This document shows, piece by piece, positions 16,358 through 24,435 of a stretch of 57,640 bases of DNA. The notes below the pieces were generated by a model, which worked only from the letters and a program-made list of their open reading frames with translations, did not search any database and was not told the origin of the DNA. Position 1 is the stretch's first letter; the number at the start of each line of letters is the position of its first letter. Source of the DNA: an uncultured Megasphaera sp. (GTDB lineage: Bacteria > Bacillota > Negativicutes > Veillonellales > Megasphaeraceae); contig USGG01000006.1 in NCBI GenBank assembly GCA_900554215.1, positions 1-57,640 of the forward strand, read 5' to 3'. Made by a program: the position numbers and the translations under genes.

Positions 16358-17908
16358 TTACCGCAGTTCGCAGCCGAGCGTTTCTTTCAATTCTGCAATG
16401 ATCGCGTCAATGGGTCCCTGAATATCGCTGTCCGTCAGTGTCCCCGTTTCCGAGCGGAATACGAGGGAATATGCCAGGCTCTTGAATCCTTTAGGCACCT
16501 GCTTGCCCGTGTACATATCAAAGAGGTGCACCGCTTCGAGGTACGGGCCGCCGTCCTTCTGAATGACGCCGATGATGTCGGCGTTGGACGTGCCGATCGG
16601 AGCCAGGAAGGCCAAATCGCGGCTCGACGCCGGGAACTTGGCGACCTTGTGGTAATCCGGAATCAGGTTGATGAGCGGCAGGATATCAGTCAAATTCATT
16701 TCAAAGACGTATACCGGTCCGGCTACGTCGTAGTTGTCGATGACCTTCGGATGAAGCTCGCCGAACTGGCAAAGTACCTTGCCGTCCTTGACGAATTTCG
16801 CCGCCTTGCCCGGATGGAGGGGCGCGAAATCAGATACTTCCAAGTCGGCCTGAATACCCAGGCTGGAAAGAATCGTTTCCACGATGCCCTTTACGTCGTA
16901 GAAATCGTACTGTTCCGCTTTGTTCGGCCATTCGCCGGTCTGGCGCTTGCCGTACAGGAGGCCTGCAGCGTACATTTCCTGTACGGGCAGCTCCGTAATG
17001 GGCAGCGATTTCGGCTTATAGACCGGAGCGATTTCATAAATGCCGACTGATTCGTTCTTTACGGCCTGATTGCGTACGAGGACGTCCATGAGGGACGGCA
17101 GCAAGGTCGTGCGCATCCACGGGAATTCTTCCGTAATCGGGTTGAGAATCGGAACGGCTTTGTACACGTCGTCCCCTTCGGGGAAGAGCATTTTTTTCAG
17201 CGAGTCGGGATGAACGAAGCTGAATGTAACCGTTTCGTTCAAGCCGCAGCCGTTGAGGACGGCCGAGACTTTTTCGCTCACCTGATGGTGATAGCCTTCT
17301 TCCCCTTTGCTGATGTTGGACCAGGGGCGCGTCGAAGGAATGCTTTCATAGCCGAAAATACGGGCGACTTCTTCGGCGATGTCCGGCATTTCCGTGCAGT
17401 CGCGGCGATAAGACGGAACGACAGCCGTCAGCGTTTCGCCGTCTTTTTCGATAACGAACTGGAGCGTTTCCAGGATGTGAATCATCTGTTCCTCCGGAAT
17501 CTCCGTGCCGAGGAAGGCGTTGACCTGGGCAGCCGTAAAGGAAATGCGGACTGTCTGCTGCGGCCGGGGATACACATCGACGACGCCCTGGGCTACGTCG
17601 CAGGCGCCCATCTGCTGCAGGAGCTGGGCACAGCGGTCGAGGGATGCAATGCAGCCTTCGGCATCGAGGCCCCGTTCAAAACGGGCCGACGCTTCAGAGC
17701 GCAGGCCGAGGGACCGGCCGGTGTGACGGATACTCGACCCTTTGAAGGAAGCGCATTCGAGGATAGAAGCATGGATTGCCGTTTCAAAAAAGATCGATGA
17801 AAGGATGGATGAATGATCGATGACCTTTTGGGGAAACGCGTCGCTGCGGCGGGCTTTATATACCTTTTGCGCCCCCGGCGATGCAGCACGGCTTCGCCGG
17901 GTCGGCAA
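16358..17908 (-). pseudogene. pheT: pheT, C-terminal part in a second reading frame
   Basis: C-terminal half of the phenylalanyl-tRNA synthetase beta subunit. Recognisable homology runs from IFFETAIHASILECASFKG (near 17795) through the B5 domain (SIRHTGRSLGLRSEASARFE), the catalytic-like core and the FDX-ACB anticodon-binding domain (FPASSRDLAFLAP) to the stop at 16358. The frame is open back to a TTG at 17908, but the first 38 or so residues (17795-17908) do not look like PheT, and there is no ATG or ribosome site to start a separate protein. It overlaps the N-terminal part in another frame; together the two make one normal-length pheT broken near 17796-17873. Real lesion or sequence error; see findings. 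Confidence 0.85.
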
Positions 17909-18845
17909 TGACCAGCATGTTGCCGCTGAGCTTGCGGTCTACGCCGTCAAGGGTCTTCATATCTTCGCCTTCCTTGGCCCGCCGTGCGATGAGGTGATGG
18001 TCGACGACGTGGTCGTAGTCATATGCATGCAGGGGTATGCCCAGCTCGATCATGACGTAGTTCGTCACGTCGACGACGTTGTTGATCGGACGAACGCCGG
18101 ACTTGCGCAGGCGCTGCTGCATCCATAAGGGCGACTTGCCGACCTTGACGTTGACCAGCAGACGGGCGGCATAGCGGCTGCACAGTTCTTCGTCTTCGAT
18201 GGAAACCTTGACCTTGCCGCTGATGGACTCTTCGCATTCATCGACGACAATATCCGGATACTTGGCTTCCTGATTGCTCAGGACAGCAAATTCACGGCTC
18301 AGGCCGACCATGGAGAAGCAATCGGCGCGGTTCGGCGTCAATTCGTATTCGTATACGACGTCCTGCAGGGCCAGATATTCTACAGCGTCGACGCCTACGG
18401 GCGTGTCGTCCGGCAAAATCCAAATGCCGTTCCGTTCTTCCGGCAGGAGCACGCTGTCGTCAAATCCCAGTTCGTGAGCCGAGCAGAGCATACCGTTCGA
18501 TTCTACGCCGCGCAGCTTGGAACGCTTAATCTTGACGCCGCCGGGAAGATGAGAGCCGTGGACGGCGACGGGAACAACCTGGCCTTCCCGCACGTTGGGA
18601 GCGCCTGTGACGATCTGCAGCGTTTCACTGCCTACGTCGATTTGGCAGACGACTAATTTATCGGCGTCAGGGTGCTTGTCAATTTTCAAAATCTTGCCGG
18701 TGACGACCTTTTTGATTTCCGTCCCCCAGTGTTCTACCTGTTCGACAGGAATCCCCGAAATAGTGAGCGTATCGGCAAAGGCCTGAGGGTCCTGCGTCAT
18801 ATCTACATGTACATAATCCTGCATCCATAACAAAGAGCTTTTCAT
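17856..18845 (-). pseudogene. pheT: pheT, N-terminal part ending at a premature stop
   Basis: First 329 aa of the phenylalanyl-tRNA synthetase beta subunit: N-terminal domain, EMAP/OB-fold tRNA-binding domain (about 40-150, KHPDADKLVVCQIDVG), then B3/B4 editing region. It matches the family up to VIADPAKPCCIAG, where the conserved continuation VMGG is expected; instead it reads GAKGI and stops at TAA (17856). PheT normally has about 800 aa. ATG 18845 lies 14 bp after pheS behind AGGAGG-like sequence, so initiation is normal. PheS-PheT is the only enzyme charging tRNA-Phe in bacteria. Confidence 0.88.
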
Positions 18846-18859
18846 AGTTTTCGTACCTC

Positions 18860-19891
18860 CTAGAACTGGTTCAAGAACCGCATGTCGTTTTCATAGAACA
18901 GGCGCAAGTCGTCGATTCCGTATTTCAGCATGGCGATGCGTTCGACGCCCATGCCGAAGGCGAAGGCGCTGACCTGATTGGGGTCGTAGCCGTTCATGCG
19001 GAGTACTTCAAAGTTGGTCATGCCGCAGCCGAGGATTTCCAGCCAGCCCGTGTGCGAGCAGACGCGGCAGCCCTTGCCGCCGCACATGACGCAGGAAATA
19101 TCGACTTCGGCGCTCGGTTCCGTAAAGGGGAAATAGCTGGCGCGGAAGCGTACCTTCGTCTGCGGGCCAAAGATGTCGCGCAGGAAGTCTTCCAGCATGC
19201 CCTTCAAGTCGGAGAAGCGGATGCCCTTGTCGACGATCATGCCTTCCATCTGATGGAATACAGGCGAATGGGTCGCGTCGTAGTCGCAGCGGTATACCTT
19301 GCCCGGCGCGATGATTTTAAACGGTTCGTTCGGTTTGTGAGCCTGCAGGGTTCGCGCTTCCAGCGGCGACGTATGGGTCCGGAGCAGGATATTCTGCGTT
19401 ACGTACATGGAATCCTGCATATCGCGGGCCGGGTGGTCTTCCGGCAGGTTCAGGCTTTGGAAATTGTAATAATCCGATTCGATGTCCGGGCCTTCTACGA
19501 TGGAAAAGCCCATGTTCAGGAAGGACTGTTCCATGAGACGGCGCGTCAAATGAAGGGGATGTTCGTGACCCATGGCAGGTTTTCTGCCCGGCAGGGTAAT
19601 ATCTATTTTTTCCGACTGGATTTTCATTTCCAGGGATTTTTCCTTGAGTTCTTCCATACGAGCCTTCAAATGGTCTTCAATGATGCCACGGGCCGTATTG
19701 ACAAGCTGGCCGACCTGAGGCCGTTCTTCCTTGGAAAGATTTTTTAAATCCTTCATAATAGACGTCAGCTCGCCTTTTTTGCCCAAGTATTTGACGCGTA
19801 TGTTCTGCACGTCCTGCAGAGCTTCGCTCTTGGCTATTTGTTCGTCTACTGCCGCTTTGATAGCTTCAATCTTATCGCTGATCATCGTCAT
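18860..19891 (-). CDS. pheS: Phenylalanyl-tRNA synthetase alpha subunit
   Basis: Catalytic subunit of the (alpha-beta)2 enzyme that charges tRNA-Phe. The 343 aa have an N-terminal coiled coil (about 5-85) and a class II core with motif HPLHLTRRLMEQSF, FHQMEGMIVDKG (motif 2 area) and GMGVERIAMLKYG (motif 3). ATG 19891 follows GAGGAGG. Controlled by the T-box leader directly upstream; pheT follows after 14 bp. Confidence 0.96.
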   Translation of the reverse strand: MTMISDKIEAIKAAVDEQIAKSEALQDVQNIRVKYLGKKGELTSIMKDLKNLSKEERPQVGQLVNTARGIIEDHLKARMEELKEKSLEMKIQSEKIDITLPGRKPAMGHEHPLHLTRRLMEQSFLNMGFSIVEGPDIESDYYNFQSLNLPEDHPARDMQDSMYVTQNILLRTHTSPLEARTLQAHKPNEPFKIIAPGKVYRCDYDATHSPVFHQMEGMIVDKGIRFSDLKGMLEDFLRDIFGPQTKVRFRASYFPFTEPSAEVDISCVMCGGKGCRVCSHTGWLEILGCGMTNFEVLRMNGYDPNQVSAFAFGMGVERIAMLKYGIDDLRLFYENDMRFLNQF

Positions 19892-19914
19892 TGATATATT
19901 CCTCCTCTAATACA

Positions 19915-20159
19915 AATAAAAAAACTTCCGCCCCATGCAGGGGCGAAAGTTTTCATTCCGCGGTACCACCCTAATTGTGTCTCTCGCATTCTGTAACGGG
20001 AATACCCGTCCTGCCTACTCCGTTCAGCAGGAAGCTCGAAAGTGAACGCCCTGAATCCTCCGGGTGAAAGCTCTCAATCGACGGCTCTCACTTCCTGTAA
20101 CCGGCTGCAAATCCAGTCTCTCTTTCTCATCGCCATAATACCCTATGCGGGGCTGTAAC
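19915..20159 (-). promoter_or_regulatory. T-box riboswitch of pheST
   Basis: The minus-strand leader contains the T-box AGGGTGGTACCGCG (19972-19959) that pairs with uncharged tRNA 3' ends, followed by a terminator (ACTTTCGCCCC...GGGGCGGAAGT then a T-run, about 19918-19950). Stem I-type sequence with GAGAGA and AG-rich loops fills 20010-20150. A TTC at 20055-20053 in GGATTCAGGG is the likely Phe specifier; this is inferred, not proven. Uncharged tRNA-Phe should switch to antitermination and raise pheST expression. Confidence 0.93.
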
Positions 20160-20165
20160 GTATAT

Positions 20166-20194
20166 ATTGTATCAATATAACGTCTTATTTGCAA
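20166..20194 (-). promoter_or_regulatory. pheST T-box promoter inside the end of the acyl-CoA dehydrogenase gene
   Basis: Minus strand: -35 TTGCAA (20189-20194), 17 bp, -10 TACAAT (20166-20171). The -35 lies within the last codons of the upstream gene; no terminator separates the two units. Confidence 0.6.
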
Positions 20195-21311
20195 TAACCA
20201 AACGCTGAATTTGGTTCGTGCCTTCGTAAATCTGCATGATCTTAGCGTCGCGCATGTATTTTTCGACAGGATATTCCTTAATATATCCATAGCCGCCCAT
20301 AACCTGAACAGCGTCGGTCGTAACGCGCATAGCCACGTCGGAAGCGTTGCATTTGGCAATGGCCGCTTCGCGGCTGAATTCCATGCCCTGGTCCTTCATC
20401 CAGCAGGCACGGTGCACCAGCAGGCGGGCGCCTTCAATCTGCATAGCCATGTCGGCGATCATGCTCTGTACCATCTGGAACGAAGCGATGGGCTTGTCGA
20501 ACTGCACGCGGACTTTGGCGTATTCGCAGCAGGCGCGGAAGGCAGCTTCGGCAATGCCGACGGAAACGGCGCCGACGAAGGGACGAGCCGCGTCGAGAGT
20601 GTTCATGGCGATGCGGAAGCCCTGGCCTTCGCGGCCGAGACGGTCTTCCACGGGGACGAAGCAGTCCTGGAAAATAAGTTCCGTCGTATTGGAAGCGCGG
20701 ATGCCCATCTTGTTTTCTTCCTTGCCGATCGTAAAGCCCGGCGTACCCTTACGAACGATGAATGCCGTCAGGCCGCGGACGCCGCCGGTCTTGCGCGTAT
20801 TGGCGAATACAACGAAGACTTCGGCCAAGGCGCCGTTCGTAATGAAGCATTTCGTGCCGTTCAGGATATAGCCCTTGCCGTCTTCGGTCTTGACGGCGCG
20901 GGTCGACACGGAACCGGCGTCGGAGCCCGTGCCAGGCTCAGTCAAGGCGAAGGCCGCCAAATTATCCTGGTTGATGATATCAAAGTACCGTTTTTTCTGG
21001 TCGTCGTTGCCGGCGATGATAACCGGGTAGGAGGCCAACGCATTGGCAGCGACCGTCGTAGCTACGCCGGCGCAGCCCTTGCCCAGCTCTTCATAAATAC
21101 CGGCGATCGTAACGGCGTCCAGGCCGGCGCCGCCGAATTCTTCCGGAATCGCTACGCCCAACAGCCCCTGGGCCGCCAATTTTTCCAGCAGGCCTTCGTG
21201 CAGTTTTCCCGTTTCATCCATTTCGGAAGCGTAGGGAATGATTTCCTTTTCTACTAAATCGCGGACGACTCTGATAAGTTCCTTTTGTTCGTCGTTATAA
21301 GCAAAATCCAT
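20172..21311 (-). CDS. Acyl-CoA dehydrogenase (short/medium-chain type)
   Basis: FAD enzyme forming or reducing the alpha-beta double bond of acyl-CoAs; in fermenters such as Megasphaera, relatives work in reverse as enoyl/crotonyl-CoA reductases with EtfAB. About 379 aa with FALTEPGTGSDAG (FAD/substrate loop), KCFITNGALA, and MRDAKIMQIYEGTNQIQR, where Glu at about 363 is the catalytic base. No etfAB lies nearby. Start ATG 21311 with AAGGAAGG upstream. It ends an operon behind two hotdog thioesterases, which suggests handling of a particular acyl-CoA rather than general butyrate formation. Confidence 0.93.
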   Translation of the reverse strand: MDFAYNDEQKELIRVVRDLVEKEIIPYASEMDETGKLHEGLLEKLAAQGLLGVAIPEEFGGAGLDAVTIAGIYEELGKGCAGVATTVAANALASYPVIIAGNDDQKKRYFDIINQDNLAAFALTEPGTGSDAGSVSTRAVKTEDGKGYILNGTKCFITNGALAEVFVVFANTRKTGGVRGLTAFIVRKGTPGFTIGKEENKMGIRASNTTELIFQDCFVPVEDRLGREGQGFRIAMNTLDAARPFVGAVSVGIAEAAFRACCEYAKVRVQFDKPIASFQMVQSMIADMAMQIEGARLLVHRACWMKDQGMEFSREAAIAKCNASDVAMRVTTDAVQVMGGYGYIKEYPVEKYMRDAKIMQIYEGTNQIQRLVIANKTLY

Positions 21312-21345
21312 TGTACTGACCAACCTTCCTTGTTTTTTACGTTAG

Positions 21346-21795
21346 TTAAAGCATGCCAATGATATAAAAAGAAGACCGTCCCTTGACGACGACTGCGCCC
21401 TGTTCGTTAAAACATTCGCATTCGACGACGATCGTCTTGCCGCCGTGATGAACGACCTGGCCGACGCCGTTCAGGCTTTCGCCGGAATTGACGCGGCGGA
21501 TATAATTCATATTAATCTCCAGCGTCGTAACCTTATAGCCCAGCGTACGGCTCGCCATACCCATCAGGGTATCGCAGAACGCAGCCAAAACGCCGCCCGA
21601 GGCGATGCCACGGTAATTGCATAAATTCGGCGTGATTTCAAATTTAAGACGCACCCAGCCTTCGGCAAAATCTTCGATCTTACAGGGAAGATTTTTAAAA
21701 TAGTGCTTCGGGTCCCGCATGTCTGAATAAATGCGGCTAAGCCGTCTCTGCAGCTCTGCGTTCACTTCTACATCTATGGGTTTATCAGCGGTCAT
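21346..21795 (-). CDS. PaaI-type hotdog thioesterase (second of a pair)
   Basis: Predicted acyl-CoA thioesterase, 149 aa. Single hotdog fold with the PaaI signature NLCNYRGIASGGVLAAFCDT; strand pattern LEINMNYIRRVNSGE follows. ATG 21795 (MTADKPID) has GAGAGG upstream and overlaps the end of the preceding gene by 11 bp, so translation is coupled. Substrate unknown; company with an acyl-CoA dehydrogenase points to a CoA ester. Confidence 0.85.
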   Translation of the reverse strand: MTADKPIDVEVNAELQRRLSRIYSDMRDPKHYFKNLPCKIEDFAEGWVRLKFEITPNLCNYRGIASGGVLAAFCDTLMGMASRTLGYKVTTLEINMNYIRRVNSGESLNGVGQVVHHGGKTIVVECECFNEQGAVVVKGRSSFYIIGML

Positions 21796-22231
21796 GTTCC
21801 TCTCCACCTCCAAACGCATAGGGTCCGGTTACAAAAAACGTGCCCTTTCCATGAGCCAAGTACCGGTCGTTGTTGTCATACAGGTCGCACAAGGCAACCA
21901 TCGTCGTATGGCCGTTGTGAATGACCCGCGTTTCAGCGCGGATAACCGTATTGGAAAAAGCAGGGCGAAGAAAGTTCATGGACAAATCCAACGTGAGCAC
22001 GGCTTTTCCATACACGGCGCAGGCCGTTTCCATCGCGGAAGCAGACATGGAATACAGGACGCCGCCGTACAAGGTGCCGTTGGGATTATCCCATTTCGTC
22101 CCTTTGTTTTGAAACTCTAACACCGTCAGTTGTTTATCTGCTGCAATGACGTGGAAATCCATAAACTGATCGAAAGGATTTCTCTGCAATTCGTCATCTA
22201 AGGCCTGTACATCAGCCTCCATCGACGCCAT
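21785..22231 (-). CDS. PaaI-type hotdog thioesterase (first of a pair)
   Basis: 148 aa hotdog-fold protein with NPNGTLYGGVLYSMSASAME in place of the usual HGG loop, and LDLSMNFLRPAFSNTVI. Its sequence is clearly diverged from its partner just downstream, so the two may form a heteromer or use different acyl groups. AAAGGAG stands just before ATG 22231 (a second ATG three codons on is also possible). First gene of the operon, behind a near-consensus promoter. Confidence 0.82.
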   Translation of the reverse strand: MASMEADVQALDDELQRNPFDQFMDFHVIAADKQLTVLEFQNKGTKWDNPNGTLYGGVLYSMSASAMETACAVYGKAVLTLDLSMNFLRPAFSNTVIRAETRVIHNGHTTMVALCDLYDNNDRYLAHGKGTFFVTGPYAFGGGEEHDR

Positions 22232-22273
22232 CCGCTCCTTTACTTCGTTGGATAAATATATAAATACCTTTAC

Positions 22274-22302
22274 ATTTTACTATATCGGTGCAAATACGTC
22301 AA
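22274..22302 (-). promoter_or_regulatory. Promoter of thioesterase-dehydrogenase operon
   Basis: Minus strand: -35 TTGACG (22297-22302), 17 bp, -10 TAAAAT (22274-22279), about 42 bp before the first ATG and just behind the ncRNA terminator. Confidence 0.7.
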
Positions 22303-22331
22303 ACAAAATGGCCCAACTTCCTTGGGATGAC

Positions 22332-22561
22332 AAAAAAGCTGTGCGCAACGCACAGCTTTGCAACATGCCTGACCTGGTCTTTACCCCCACACTCGCCTGC
22401 TGGAAGGTTCGCTCATAGATGTATATCCCCCACTACTACTTCTCTCGCCGTTTCGCGGCAGGTCTTACTTCTAGGCCGCACTATGATCAGAGCTGCTTTG
22501 AGCTCCTTACGTGGATCGCTTCGCCTGCGACTGGCATCGACTTTCAACCACAGCGCATGTT
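22332..22561 (-). ncRNA. Highly expressed structured non-coding RNA, 6S-like candidate
   Basis: No coding frame fits, yet the segment has a consensus promoter directly upstream and a strong terminator (11-bp stem at 22335-22359, 3-nt loop, six T). The 230-nt transcript closes on itself: AACATGC at the 5' end (22561-22555) pairs with GCATGTT near the 3' end, extended by CUG/CAG and UGGUU/GACCA. Inside, AAGG-GCUC pairs with GAGC-CCUU and CAUAG with CUAUG, with apical GC hairpins (GCCG-CGAAA-CGGC). A long rod with a wide internal loop, about 200 nt plus terminator, is the architecture of 6S RNA (RNA polymerase holoenzyme mimic). I do not recognise enough primary sequence to be certain. Confidence 0.6.
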
Positions 22562-22568
22562 ATTTCAT

Positions 22569-22598
22569 ATTATACGGAACAGAGTCTTTCTTTGTCAA
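22569..22598 (-). promoter_or_regulatory. Consensus promoter of the ncRNA
   Basis: Minus strand: perfect -35 TTGACA (22593-22598), 18 bp spacer, perfect -10 TATAAT (22569-22574). The start falls on about 22561, the first base of the closing stem. Such a promoter is expected for an abundant housekeeping RNA. Confidence 0.85.
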
Positions 22599-22641
22599 TG
22601 GACATTCCAAGATGAAAATCTGCTGCTTGACGCCGCCGTAT

Positions 22642-22673
22642 AAAAAGCGCCGCATCAAATTGACGCAGCGCTT
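22642..22673 (-). terminator. Intrinsic terminator after OMP gene
   Basis: AAGCGC-TGCGTCA pairs with TGATGCG-GCGCTT on the minus strand (22673-22645) and runs into TTTTTA. It lies 22 bp past the OMP stop and separates it from the ncRNA promoter. Confidence 0.85.
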
Positions 22674-22694
22674 ATACCGACAAACTATTTACGA

Positions 22695-23279
22695 TTAGAA
22701 TTTGTAGCCCATACCGACCTGCCAGCCTTCTACGTCATCATCGTAGTTATCCACGTCTACGCTGGCGCTGCGGTATTTTACATGAGCGTCCCAGCTCGAC
22801 GTAATATCGTAGCCGACGCCGATTTCATAAGAATTAACGTCATCGCCGACGCCGACAGAAGCAAAGCCCTGCAGGCGGTCTGTAAGAGGCAGCTGGCCGC
22901 GGAGACCGAACTGATAGCCATACGAATTCTTGCCCGAATGCCACGTATCCGTGTCGACATAGGAGCCGCCGCCATAAATGGATAAATATGGCGCCAAGCG
23001 ATAGTTGCCAACTACATAATGTTCGTTGATCTTATTTCCGTTATCGCCTTTCGTATAGTTATTGATGTATTGAATATCCCATTTATCATTAAGGACATAG
23101 GTCAAATCGCCGCCGACAAAACGGCTTTCCGCACTGCGGTCGCCTTCTTCCTGATCAAACCCGAAGTTGACATTTGCTTTAAAATCACCAGCCTGAGGAT
23201 TTCGTATAGGTGCAGCAAAAGAAACGGCACTAACCGAAACGAGGGCCGCTAATACGCTGGCCAACACTATCTTTTTCAC
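22695..23279 (-). CDS. Outer-membrane beta-barrel protein
   Basis: A 194 aa exported protein: signal peptide (KKIVLASVLAALVSVSAVSFA, cleaved near residue 22), then alternating amphipathic strands rich in Gly/Tyr/Asp and a C-terminal Phe in GMGYKF, the signal recognised by the BAM complex. I count room for about eight strands. Function is unknown (porin-like or adhesive). The start is GTG 23279, with GGAGGTG 6 bases upstream; the longer ATG frame would place ten residues before the signal peptide. Monocistronic with own promoter and terminator. Direct evidence of an outer membrane. Confidence 0.85.
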   Translation of the reverse strand: MKKIVLASVLAALVSVSAVSFAAPIRNPQAGDFKANVNFGFDQEEGDRSAESRFVGGDLTYVLNDKWDIQYINNYTKGDNGNKINEHYVVGNYRLAPYLSIYGGGSYVDTDTWHSGKNSYGYQFGLRGQLPLTDRLQGFASVGVGDDVNSYEIGVGYDITSSWDAHVKYRSASVDVDNYDDDVEGWQVGMGYKF

Positions 23280-23340
23280 GGGAAACACCTCCATCGTGTA
23301 ATCATGCACTACTTATTTCATCATATGTCATATTACTTAC

Positions 23341-23369
23341 ATTATACTCTATTTGCCGCGAAAAGGCAA
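23341..23369 (-). promoter_or_regulatory. OMP promoter
   Basis: Minus strand: -35 TTGCCT (23364-23369), 17 bp, -10 TATAAT (23341-23346). The leader of about 55 nt precedes the GTG start. It abuts the terminator of the heptose operon. Confidence 0.65.
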
Positions 23370-23402
23370 AAAGAAGAAAGAGAAATTCTCATTCTTCTTT
23401 AT
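23370..23402 (-). terminator. Terminator overlapping the end of the heptose operon
   Basis: AAAGAAGA..GAGAA pairs with TTCTC..TCTTCTTT on the minus strand and is followed by TTTGCC. The hairpin contains the stop codon of the last heptosyltransferase gene (23389-23391). Confidence 0.6.
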
Positions 23403-24435
23403 AGCGCTCCAGCAATTCTTCTCCAGCCTGTATTACCTGGCTCAGAGGAATGACGGAAATGCCTTTGTATTTGCCTTCTTTAATGATTTTTTTCATGCTC
23501 TTGCCCACTTCGTAATGGGTCGTCGATTCCAATACGATAGCCCGGTCCGTATAGGGTCCGTAAAATTTTGGATTGCTCGGCCCGTACAAGGCGACGAGGG
23601 GCACGCGCTGGCTTACGGCAATATGCATAGGACCGCTGTCGTTCGTAATAAACAGGGAGCAGCGCCTAATCGCAGCGGCCAGCTCGCCGATCGAAAATTT
23701 TCCCGTCCCTACGACAGGTTTATGCTGCATCAGCGATACGGCTTCGCCGACCATCTCTTCGTCCATCGTACCGCCAAAGAATACGCACGTATAGCCTTTA
23801 TCGGCAAAATAATCGGCGACAGCGGCGAACCGGTCGGGAGGCCAGCGTTTCTGGGGCACGGCACTGCCGATGTTGAAGCCGACGAGCTTATCATTCGGCC
23901 CTACGCCCTGAGACGCGTAGAAATCATCGGCCGTTTTATCCCATGCGGGGCAGGTAACCAGCTGCAGGCCGTCGTTTCGGTAATCGTCGATGCCCAGCTG
24001 AACCAGCACGTTGAGATACATATCGGCGGCGTGAAAATGGAGGCGATCCAGCCGCGTATACGTGTCCATAAAAGGGCGAATCAAAAAATGACTCATGCCG
24101 ACGAACTGCTTCGCCTGGATGGCCGCCGCTAAAAACGATGTCCGTTCATTAGGATGAAGATTTATCAAAATGTCGTAACGATTTTTGTGCAGCTCCCGCC
24201 CAATCCGCCACAGCGCGCCGACTGAATTGTCTTTTCCCTTTTTATCGACAGTCACGACGTGGTCTACGTTTGGATTATAGCGCACGACGTCGGCTACCTT
24301 TTCGTCGACAACGATAGTGATATCCGATCCGTGGGCATGACGGCGCAACACTTGCAGAAAAGGCGTAATCAGCACTAAATCGCCTAAATGCATCAAGAAG
24401 GTTACGATAATTCGTTTGTGCCGCAAGTTAATCAT
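23389..24435 (-). CDS. LPS heptosyltransferase, GT9 family (WaaF/WaaQ-like)
   Basis: Adds a heptose from ADP-heptose to the LPS inner core on the cytoplasmic membrane face. The 348 aa show the GT9 N-terminal MHLGDLVLITPFLQVLR and the donor-site motif FITNDSGPMHIAVSQRVPLVALYG. It overlaps the preceding heptosyltransferase by 8 bp and ends the nrdR-hldE-hldD-gmhB operon. Which heptose it adds cannot be told from sequence. Confidence 0.9.
   Translation of the reverse strand: MINLRHKRIIVTFLMHLGDLVLITPFLQVLRRHAHGSDITIVVDEKVADVVRYNPNVDHVVTVDKKGKDNSVGALWRIGRELHKNRYDILINLHPNERTSFLAAAIQAKQFVGMSHFLIRPFMDTYTRLDRLHFHAADMYLNVLVQLGIDDYRNDGLQLVTCPAWDKTADDFYASQGVGPNDKLVGFNIGSAVPQKRWPPDRFAAVADYFADKGYTCVFFGGTMDEEMVGEAVSLMQHKPVVGTGKFSIGELAAAIRRCSLFITNDSGPMHIAVSQRVPLVALYGPSNPKFYGPYTDRAIVLESTTHYEVGKSMKKIIKEGKYKGISVIPLSQVIQAGEELLERYKEE

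Noticed and set aside
17593..17889. Separate small gene inside the pheT lesion
   Set aside because: A third-frame open stretch of 98 codons with basic, low-complexity composition and no ribosome site; a by-product of the lesion.
22332..22561. SRP RNA, RNase P RNA, tmRNA or cobalamin riboswitch
   Set aside because: The stretch GACCAGGTCAGG resembles part of 4.5S RNA, but the invariant domain IV sequence does not follow; hallmark sequences of RNase P, tmRNA and the B12 box are absent.
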